NCBI GenBank assembly: GCA_000320545.1
Contig: ADNK01000667.1
Span: forward strand, 1 to 27,840
From: Bigelowiella natans CCMP2755
Taxonomy: Eukaryota; Cercozoa; Chlorarachniophyceae
Reading direction: 5' to 3'
Length of the DNA stretch: 27,840 nucleotides
The position numbers and the translations under genes were made by a program. The notes under the pieces are model-generated. The model had not been told where the DNA came from. It did no database searches and saw only the letters and a program-made list of their open reading frames with translations. Below, one piece after another: positions 20,428-27,840 of this stretch (positions are counted from its first letter, which is position 1; each line of letters begins with the position of its first letter).

Positions 20428-21179
20428 AAATAATAATAATAATAATAATAATAATATTACTTCAAAGTGGGTATCGTCGGGAGTGAAGACAGTGACCTGA
20501 GGGTAAGATAAAGAGGACCACACAAATACCCACTCAAGTAATATATATATATATATATATATATGGTGTGTGTGTGTGTGTGTATGCGATTGCAAACATG
20601 TAATTGCGTTGCTAGCTTGAATGTAGGCTACAATATCTCCTTTTTTGAGAGTGTCCATCGCTGCAAGATATGCCTGATATGGAGCACCACAGATTGTCAA
20701 TTCCAACATCATACCGGGGGGGAGGGGAGGGTCTCCTAGGCGGCTGCTGCAGTGGCTACGCACCTTCGTATCACGGCCCACATCATCTTTAGGAAATGTC
20801 TCACACTTCACGCTCATGTCGTAAAAATCGCCGATCGCGCTCTTGAAGTGCTCCCGCACCTTTGGAAACTAGGTAAGGAACATAGAGAGTAGACGTTCGA
20901 GTGAGGGCCCACGCATGCTTCGGAAGGACGCGGAGGATGTCAAAAAGCGACTCGCTTGTGGAATACCTTTTTTCCATTTGTTCCAGCAATGAGCACTCGG
21001 TCTCCGATGAGCCCACGGTGCCGCAAGTCGAAGAAAACCAGCCCGACGACGCCCTTGTTCTTGTCCGACTTGGACGCGTGCCCGCCTCGCACGAACCCAG
21101 TGGTGTATTCTCCGGAGCCCACTAAAAGCGCTGCAATAGCACCTCCCTTGCTGTCTTGCTGGTTGCCGGTAGCGGCCAT
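15945..21179 (-). CDS. Gfo/Idh/MocA-family oxidoreductase, 19 exons, one apparent 1-nt frameshift
   Basis: A predicted NAD(P)-dependent oxidoreductase; its substrate is unknown. Exons: 21179-20967, 20868-20764, 20673-20632, 20496-20461, 20107-20060, 19926-19873, 19727-19704, 19370-19313, 19178-19144, 18914-18859, 18621-18558, 18256-18214, 18092-18046, 17833-17775, 17561-17521, 17247-17193, 16651-16549, 16299-16200 and 16010-15945. Signatures in order: nucleotide-binding [46 protein letters not shown] (the EKP-motif position), [56 protein letters not shown] and NPLYMKY. Corrected length is 415 residues. Exon 18621-18558 is 64 bases where 63 keep the frame. The family-like [15 protein letters not shown] appears only if one base near 18597 is removed. 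All other junctions close in phase. Most introns contain microsatellites. The exon of 24 bases is the shortest. Confidence 0.93.
16379..16536. repeat. (TCG/TCA)n and (TA)n microsatellites
   Basis: Trinucleotide repeats at about 16384-16446 and a TA run at about 16491-16536 fill the Gfo/Idh intron between the exons at 16549 and 16299. The TA run ends about a dozen bases from the donor at 16548. Confidence 0.9.
16833..16890. repeat. (GAT/GAC)n trinucleotide repeat
   Basis: Imperfect GAT/GAC repeats lie in the Gfo/Idh intron between the exons at 17193 and 16651. They give an apparent poly-Asp frame on the plus strand, which is not a gene. A TA run follows at about 17033-17060 in the same intron. 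Confidence 0.85.
18301..18360. repeat. (CT)n joined to (GT)n
   Basis: A CT run to 18332 passes into GT repeats, inside the intron between the Gfo/Idh exons at 18558 and 18256. A second CT run at 18784-18822 lies in the neighbouring intron. Confidence 0.9.
20307..20456. repeat. Compound trinucleotide repeat (GAC/GAT), (CTA), (AAT)
   Basis: Three trinucleotide runs follow each other in the Gfo/Idh intron between the exons at 20461 and 20107. The AAT run ends a few bases from the donor at 20460. Confidence 0.9.
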
Positions 21180-21610
21180 GTATGCTCTCGTGCGATAGAA
21201 GGATTCGGGGGGAGGACGTCGATCGGAAAGATGGCCCGTGTGGAGGTATCCGAGCAGGGAGGGATCCCAAAAAACTCACAGGGCATTTTTTCCTTGCGAC
21301 TTTCGCCAAATTTCATGTCGCAGGAGTAAAATTTCCCCGCGTCTATCATGTAAGTCAGTCATTTTTCCGATCCGAAGATGCCGACCGCACGGCGTGATTA
21401 CCCTGAAGAAGAGCTCGCCTGTTGCGAGTCGCTCGTTCGGTCGCCCGGACGAGCAATCTGCTACGTTACTTCCGATATTTTCTCGGTGATTTTTCTCCTA
21501 GATCTAGAGGGAACTCGCTCTCGGCTCGAAACCCTCTGGCCCCTTGCCCTGGCTGCCATTCCACGTCGCAGCTGGCAGCAACAAGCGTACGGCCTCTCGT
21601 CCTTTGGAGC
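21180..21610. promoter_or_regulatory. Divergent intergenic region, possible shared promoter
   Basis: About 431 bases lie between the ATG of the Gfo/Idh gene (-) and the first in-frame ATG of the DCC-thioredoxin gene (+). The plus-strand frame is open from 21422 without another ATG. A putative acceptor (cgtcgcag at about 21565-21572) means an upstream 5' exon for the DCC gene cannot be excluded. No TATA box was evident. Confidence 0.4.
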
Positions 21611-23389
21611 ATGCTGGCGAACTTGGAGGGGGCGAAGGCTGTGCTTCTCGTCGATGGGGATTGCGCGCTGTGCCACGGGTTCACACAGTACGTCTCCCCC
21701 CCCTCCCCCCCTTCCAACGGCCACAGTACATCCGGTTTGACGCTTGCCTCATTCATCTTAGATTTGTCGCTGCCCGCGATTCGCGGGATAGAATCCGATT
21801 TGCCACCCAGCAATCTGACGTCGGAAGGTGGGTTGGTGCTGCATGTGGTCCGGTCTCGCAGCTGTGCTCATCATCATCATCATCATTATCATATTTTTCT
21901 TCTGTTTCTTCTTCTTTTTCTTCTTCTTCTCTTCCTCTTCGTCCTCCGCACCTCAGCGGCCTATAATCCCGTTCCATTGATAATACTTTAGGATGCTATT
22001 GCGTGACAACGATATGCCGCAAGATCTGAAGACGATCATCTGCGTCGAAATTGGGGTAATGTGTGATATGTGCTGCAGCATAGCTTCTCATACCATTTAC
22101 CATTATGTTGAATCCAAATACAGCAAGGAGGTCGGATGGCGTGCTATAAGGAATCAACAGCTGTCCTTCGAACTACAAGATATCTCGACGGTCGCAGCTA
22201 CTGCCCATTTACTTCCGATGCCGATATAATAGAGGGGCGGCATTCATAACCTGTAAATCCATGGCCACAATTAGGTTTTTGGCCTATCTTTTCCCTCCTC
22301 CTTTGGGTGCCAGCGCTGCTGAGAGATGGAGCATACAGACTTGTGGTAAGCATGTGCACTTTCTAATTTCCCGAACCCCGAACCTTTTCGGCAGTGACGA
22401 TCGGTGGTTGTGTCTGTGTGTCTGTGTGTGTGTGTGCGTGTGTGTGTTTGTGACATTGCGCACTCAGGCTTCAAATAGATATAGGATATTTGGAAAGACG
22501 ACGTCGTGTCGCCTCCCCGACATCAAAGCAAGAAAGAAGGTATTCTTTCCCACTTTTCATTGTAGACGGCAAGTTCCGATTCAGTCACTGGCATCGATTA
22601 AGCGCCACACACACACACACACACACACACATACCACCACCACCACCATGCATGCGTAGGTCCTGGACGTGTCGCAATTATCCAGCCTTTCTAAATCTCG
22701 AAACGCTAGTCCTCGTAAAGGTAAATAAATCGATAGATAGCGGTAGAGAAGAAGAAGATGAAGAAGAAGAACGAGAGCAGTTTCTGCATCTCAACCTGAG
22801 CCGGTGAACCAACAATGCGACAGAGGCCTTGGAGGAGCTGACAAGCGTGGAAGAATTCGAGAAGTGTATATCATCCCCCCAGCTCACGATAGCCTACTTC
22901 TCTGCCCCATGGTGCGGTCCGTGCAAGCTTATGACCCCGGAAATAGCAAAGTAGGAATCAACCTTAGTGGCCATCTGATGAGCGGCACTGATGCTTCCTT
23001 CTTGATCAGATTGTCGAAAGAAAGGATAGGGGGGAAGCGGAGATTCGTGAAGGTATTGTTCGTCGGTGGAGGGTCGTCGGTGGTGAACGTGGTGCTTCCT
23101 GAGATAAACGTGCCCGTTTAGGTCGACGTGGACAAGGCAAGATCGATATCGAAGCGGTTCAAAGTGAAAAGCATGCCGCAGTGTCTGCTTTTTCGCAAAG
23201 GTGCCAAATCCCCATCCTTGCATAACTCCACTCATCACGTAGTCCGGGTGCCGCCGCCGCCGCCGCCGCCGTGCAGAAGCTAAAGCCATTCGTGTTCTAT
23301 CAGGTCAACTTCTACATAGACATTCTGGGACAAATCTGTCCCAGTTAAAAAATGCTATCCGCCGATTTGTACCGCCAGTAAGCCCCTGA
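21611..23389 (+). CDS. DCC-family (DUF393) thiol-disulfide domain fused to thioredoxin
   Basis: Eleven exons join in phase: 21611-21687, 21762-21827, 21992-22055, 22124-22190, 22275-22345, 22468-22539, 22660-22720, 22824-22950, 23010-23052, 23122-23200 and 23277-23389. The total is 840 bases, or 279 residues, ending in TGA. Residues 10-135 form a DCC domain: LLVDGDCALCHGF (Cys18, Cys21), RIRFATQQSDVG, YKESTAVLRTTRYLDGFWP, LLWVPALLRDGAYRLV and ASNRYRIFGK. A Ser/Lys-rich linker follows. Residues 160-279 form a thioredoxin with the active site WCGPC (189-193), VDVDKARSISKRFKVKSMP (including the cis-Pro) and a C-terminal helix (LSQLKNAIRRF). The usual last DCC motif (a GK..xCC element) is changed to GKTTSC. 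A redox role is inferred from both CxxC motifs. Start choice: first ATG in the open frame. No signal peptide is seen from that start. Confidence 0.92.
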
Positions 23390-24154
23390 CTAGATGCACA
23401 CGCAGATAAGATTTAGCTGATCTATAACAAACGAATAGCATTTTCTTCATCATAAGGACAACGAGTACGGCACATTTTCGTATGCAGTTGTGCTGCAGCA
23501 GTTTCTTGCGCATTGCATTGTGCTTTTCGCGTACATATACATGCGTCGCAAGTCTGCAGCGCTGTGTCATTGTCTAGTTGTACACAATATTTATGAGACG
23601 AATATGATAATGAGATGTATTAATTTTTTTCGATCGTCGTTGCCCATCCTAATGTAGCTGTGCAAAGCTACGGCTATATAATCATCTATAGCACTTGTAC
23701 GTATGATAGACATGCTTATTATACGTGTTATATATTGTGTATGTTGGCTTTCACACAATATGTCGCACGTATAATAACGTACTAGCTATAGCTGTCATGC
23801 TCTCTTAAAAACATATACTACTAGCATTGTTGCAGTAGTATCAATGCACCAGTAATGCCAGAGATATGTTCGCGCCGAAGCCACCATTCACACTTCAACT
23901 TCAACATGTACGTCTATATATGCCAGCCATGATGTGTATATGATGTTCGTGCCGCAGCACAAAATGCATACTATATGCACATGCACGCATTTGAACGAGC
24001 ACATGTACATACGATAAGCTCTGCTCACTATTCGCATATATTGTATGTACATCTAATGATAAACTTTGCCATCAATAACTTCTTCTTGCAATCTGAAAAA
24101 TCATTTCGCTTCGTGGGGCGATGGTTTGGCGCGAAACGCAACAACCACCACTCC
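23390..24154. other. Convergent intergenic region, AT-rich, no gene seen
   Basis: This is the shared 3' flank of the DCC-thioredoxin gene (+) and TRAPPC4 (-). It is AT-rich with short TATA/ATAT words and no microsatellite or convincing ORF. Confidence 0.6.
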
Positions 24155-25283
24155 TCACGGCCTGCGACGACTACTTGCTTGGCGACTACTGGGCGATTTC
24201 ATCTCTCCTCGCGCTGCAGTTTCTATTATAAACGAGGAAACTTTTTGGTCAAATTTCTGCAAACGTATCGGCATTTCCACCACGTAAAAAGGGTCCTTCA
24301 GCACATAGTCGGAATAGATCATGTACAAATCGCTAAGAAGAGCCTACCACAGCAAGGAAAACCAATTTCTTACAAAAGAGAAACATCCTAATTTGACATC
24401 AGTTGTGAACTACGGCCCATTGTTCCCCCCCCCCCCCCCCTTCCCCATTCTGTTTAAAAGTACCTTCAGGGAGTCCCCATCTGGATCAACTGTGATGAAA
24501 AACTTTACTCCTGCGTGGGCAACAACCACATTACGGCAACATTCCCTTTCACAACAAAACTATGAAGCGGCGAAAAGGGCATCTGTCGGGACACCTGTCA
24601 AGGGTCTAAAACACTCCCATCGGAAGTTTTCTGTGACGATTGCTTCCATGCCTTGCGGGACGGCAAGATTCACGCTCTTGAGTGGCGACCTGTAGCACAT
24701 GACGACAGAAATTTTTTCACACAATGGCCCCCCCTTTGGGAACAAATAAGAGGTAATGTTTCTGGGTGATTTAGAAAAAAAAAAAGAATGGGGCTGCAGT
24801 AAAGAACAAGATAACGCAATTTTAGGGATCAGTTGAAGGGTTTCGAAAACTTGTTCGTGCTCGCTCAAGTAGGCAGGAACAGTGCGTGTCGGCATTACAA
24901 GCTGCTCGCGTTCAGGAAGAGTCCGTGAAAAACCGATGCCATATATAAACATTCGTTCGCGTTGATCGTCCGCGCTTTCGTTGACAGATTCTGAAATCGT
25001 ACAGGAAGGAAGTAGTACAGCAGCATTCATCTCGAATCACACCCTCTATTCTGTCCCCCTTCTCTCCAATCCCCGGTCCTAATCTATTCCTTTGTCCACC
25101 CTCCAATTTAATCTCGCACGATGAGAGGGATAATGTAAAAATGGGCACCTTGTGGTAGATCAAACTGCCAGCCTTGTTTACAATAAAGAGCGTGTACACC
25201 GGCTGAAAGAGAACACATAGAAACGTCGAACAAAAGGAGGGAATAAAGATCGGCACAGGGATGCAAGTAGGTTGGACAACCAT
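24155..25283 (-). CDS. TRAPPC4: TRAPP complex subunit 4 (Trs23/sybindin-like)
   Basis: A core subunit of the TRAPP tethering complex, which activates Rab1/Ypt1 in ER-Golgi traffic. Six exons join in phase: 25283-25281, 25202-25149, 24990-24899, 24689-24595, 24510-24464 and 24343-24155. The total is 480 bases, or 159 residues, ending in TGA. The longin-type start VYTLFIVNKAGSLIYHK is followed by NANECLYMASVFHGLF, VTENFRWECFRPLTGVKFF, VDPDGDSLK, LYMIYSDYVLKDPFY and EMPIRLQKFD, the family's conserved run. It is the short plant/yeast-like form without the PDZ-like insert of animal TRAPPC4. The end (PSSRQASSRRRP) is an extra basic, Ser-rich tail. The first exon carries only the ATG, immediately before the donor gttgtcc. 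This start is inferred from phase and from the conserved residues beginning at once in exon 2. Confidence 0.9.
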
Positions 25284-25685
25284 GGCTGGAATCTCCTTTC
25301 CCTGCTGTCCTCTGTTTCTTCGCCCTGCTCCTTCCTCGCGGACTAATGCAAGCAGATCTTCGATTCTAGCGAAGGGAGTCGGGCAGGGCTGGTCGATCCC
25401 GTATTCGTTTGTTCTCAACGAATTTAAGGTAGATATTCGTAGATATTATTCGCATAGAAAAATGTCTAAGGAAAAGAACGTTGTGCCGAATGTTGCGCAA
25501 CCGAAACACGTTCCGTGTTGGCTGGGATTTTTAGGACGCCCGATATTCCTGAAAGGATATGTATATAGGAGAGCCAGTCGCGCACGCAATGGACACTAGG
25601 TCTGCGGAAGTACTATCAATATATTTAAATGTTTCTGGTTCAATTATTGTACCAGAAAAGTATCTTCCTGATCGAACCGGAGACC
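25284..25685. promoter_or_regulatory. Divergent intergenic region, possible shared promoter
   Basis: About 402 bases separate the TRAPPC4 ATG (-) from the ATG of the RanBP2-type zinc-finger gene (+). Both promoters and 5' UTRs should lie here. No defined element was recognised. Confidence 0.4.
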
Positions 25686-27840
25686 ATGCAGACCGAGGCT
25701 GCTGCCGTTCCGAACCCACAGGAGATGGGGGAGGAGAGCGCCAGAGCTCAGGCCTACTGGGAGTGCAGTAGGTGCAAGCTGAGAAATGAGGAAGAGGCTA
25801 CATCCTGCCAAGTTTGCTTGTTTAGAAGGCCCCGGAAATCGGTGAGACAGCAAACGATGAAGAAAGAAAAGCATTGAGAGAAAAGGAGAGGAGAGATAGT
25901 CGGAGAGCGGCTTCCTACCCCGATCAGTTGAACTACATTCGTTTCTCGACACACCTCGAAGGCATTGTGCCGCTTTTGGCGATCGAATCGTTTTGATGCT
26001 ACTGCTGGATTTTTGCGTCTGCACAGCGGATGTCGAGGAGCACAAACGCTCAAAGCGCCTCGAGCTCGAGCAACCGCGAGGACGAATTGCATAGTTTGGT
26101 GGACATCATCGAGAAGCCTATCCCATCGGAGTATGTCCTATAATTCGAATCATATTCACACTTCACAAGGGTAACGCAAGATTCCCCTTCACCTGTAGGT
26201 TGTACTTGCAAGGCAGCAGCTCGCTGTCGGTGGCGCTGAACGATACATATTACGCCGACCGCTTCCTAATTGGCGGAAGGCCAACCTACAAGACGAGAAA
26301 TAACCGGGTAGTTCCGCCCGGAAGATGAGTGATCTTCTCTGGTGGATAAAAACGCGACGTTTCATAATTTTCTTTCCTATCCTAACCCCTTCCAGCCTCG
26401 AATATACTGGGACGCGACACAATCTCGTTGGGTAATCACGCTCTCTGGGGAGCAAGGTGCAGTTTGGACCCTTCACCGTTTTATCAGAGGCATTACGTTC
26501 TGCAGCGAATGACCCCGGTCCTCTAATTCATATGCGCAGGTGGAGCAACGTACTGCTTCAATAAGGATGACGTCCTACATCCCGTAATCAATCCCTCTAA
26601 CCCCCCCCCTCCACATATTCTGTGGCGCGGACCTTGTTATTAGCCTCAGGTTGCCGCCTTGCCCTTTCCCCTTCTTCCTTGCTTTTGGCTATCTTTTTTA
26701 GGGAGAAATTACAGGCAAATGGATTGTGCCGGCTGCAAACTTGAAGCGAGTGGGAGAGGATCGGTATGATGATGAGAAATAAACACCCTTCTCTGTGTTG
26801 GATGGTAGTGCGAACGAGGCGGGTTTTAGTGTGGGAGTGGGGAGGAGCAACTACGGCTGCAGCTCTCGCTGCAGCATTAAAAGCCCGACCCGAACAACAC
26901 CTCATGCCTATTTCCTCGACACACCACAGGGGGTTTAAATTCAAGGTCATTGGATCTCGGATGCTGGAGCCCAGTCGGAAGAAAAAGGTACGCGCAGTAG
27001 TTGGTTACCCACGCTCTGCCTATCATTTCTGGCAAGATGCGGGTCGTCATATCATATCACTATCATCATCATCGCCATCGTCATCGTCATCGTCATCGCC
27101 ATCGTCATCGTCATCGTCATCCACAGCCCGCAACAACAAAATATCGCTAATTACGCAGAAGAATGCCCCGAACAACGCAAGGAGGAAAAGGAAGAAGGGC
27201 GGTTCTGGAGGCGGTATGAGGGTCGGCGGGGGAAGCAAGACACACTCACCGGGGACCCCCAAACGGAAACCAACTTCAGGGGCGTCCAACATCGAAGAGG
27301 ACGTCGCGCTGATGCCGCGCGAGAATGAGGCTGTTCCGACTGGTGGTAGTAGAATTAGAAGTAGCAGCGGTAATCGCGGCAGTTTCAGCGACTATGATGA
27401 TGACGGTGAAGATGATAAAGACGCACTGCAAGCCAAGAGGAGGAGATCTGGCGCGGACAACGATGGGCCCTTGCTCGATGGCCACGGGAAGGGGGGGGGC
27501 AGCTGCTATCCCCCAGACGAAAGAAGAGGCGGACGGGGCGATGAAGGAAAGAAGGAGACTGACAGCAGTCGCAATGGCGGCGACGACGGCGGCAATCGAG
27601 GAGGCAGCATTACCACGTGAGATTGTGAGGGGAAGTTGTAGAGAGGAGAGAATCATGCTGAGAAGGAAAACGAAGTAGTGGAGACGATGACGTATCCGGT
27701 CCACTAATCCTTTCCACCCCCCCCCCCCCCCCCTTCCCTTAGATTGGAATCCAGCTTTCGATTGTTGTCAAGCGACGATTTCTTCGCAAAGGCCTCTCAG
27801 ATCCTGGGCCTCAGCGGCACCGACGACGATGAGGAGGTGG
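25686..27840 (+). CDS. RanBP2-type zinc-finger protein with basic disordered region, 3' end cut by window edge
   Basis: Nine exons join in phase: 25686-25841, 26027-26130, 26199-26307, 26396-26456, 26540-26583, 26702-26763, 26930-26987, 27159-27616 and 27743 to beyond 27840. A RanBP2-type zinc finger lies at residues 25-44 (W25, C27, C30, N34, C41, C44), a fold that binds RNA or ubiquitin in other proteins. Residues about 90-190 form a Trp/Tyr-rich module (GGRPTYKTRNN, RIYWDATQSRWVIT, TGKWIVPAANL) that looks like a small beta domain but was not assigned. A long low-complexity part follows with two NLS-like clusters (RRKRKK and AKRRRS), Gly/Asp/Ser runs, and a last partial exon reading LSSDDFFAKASQILGLSG. 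A nuclear or RNA-linked role is an inference. A TCATCG repeat fills the intron before 27159. Confidence 0.85.
27056..27121. repeat. (TCATCG)n-type repeat
   Basis: An imperfect trinucleotide run of TCA, TCG and CCA lies in the intron between the exons at 26987 and 27159 of the zinc-finger gene. It reads as poly-Ser on plus and poly-Asp on minus, so apparent ORFs across it are artefacts. Confidence 0.85.

Noticed and set aside
23203-23282. Read-through ending of the thioredoxin (poly-Pro from the CCG repeat)
   Set aside because: Splicing at 23200/23277 gives a normal thioredoxin C-terminal helix (LSQLKNAIRRF) in phase, which is more likely than a proline-run tail.

Overview
The window comes from the nuclear genome of a microbial eukaryote. 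The genes are split by many GT-AG introns whose phases can be followed through whole proteins. The introns are loaded with microsatellites (CT/GA, GT/CA, AT, CAA, GAT/CTA) and C homopolymers, and there is one decayed non-LTR retrotransposon. The gene set (monofunctional formate-THF ligase, short plant-type TRAPPC4, long-intron housekeeping genes) fits a free-living protist or alga, perhaps in the stramenopile/alveolate sphere. The sequence alone does not fix the lineage. No rRNA, tRNA, CRISPR array or prokaryotic operon was seen.

Layout. 121-2850 (-): formate-tetrahydrofolate ligase, running off the left edge. 4540-6273 (-): leucine-carboxyl-methyltransferase-like SAM methyltransferase with a probable signal peptide. 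6652-9424 (+): polytopic membrane protein with a long Arg/Ser-rich tail. 9694-10588 (+): small single-pass membrane protein. 10600-12880: gene-poor stretch with a LINE 3' end and tandem copies of its tail. 13152-14993 (+): single-exon, cysteine-rich calpain. 15945-21179 (-): 19-exon Gfo/Idh/MocA-type oxidoreductase with one apparent 1-nt frameshift. 21611-23389 (+): DCC-family (DUF393) domain fused to thioredoxin. 24155-25283 (-): TRAPPC4. 25686-27840 (+): RanBP2-type zinc-finger protein, running off the right edge.

The gene models were built by hand: each intron was placed where GT and AG sites keep the frame and restore a family motif. In seven genes nearly every junction closes in phase, and total lengths are multiples of three. 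The exception is one exon of the Gfo/Idh gene.

Genes are not functionally clustered. The clearest organisational feature is three divergent pairs (methyltransferase/membrane protein, Gfo/DCC-thioredoxin, TRAPPC4/zinc finger), each separated by about 380-430 bases and so possibly sharing a promoter. No clearly new multi-gene system was found. The most unusual items are the DCC-thioredoxin fusion, the membrane protein with an RS-like tail, the tandem LINE 3' ends, and the frameshift in the otherwise intact oxidoreductase.
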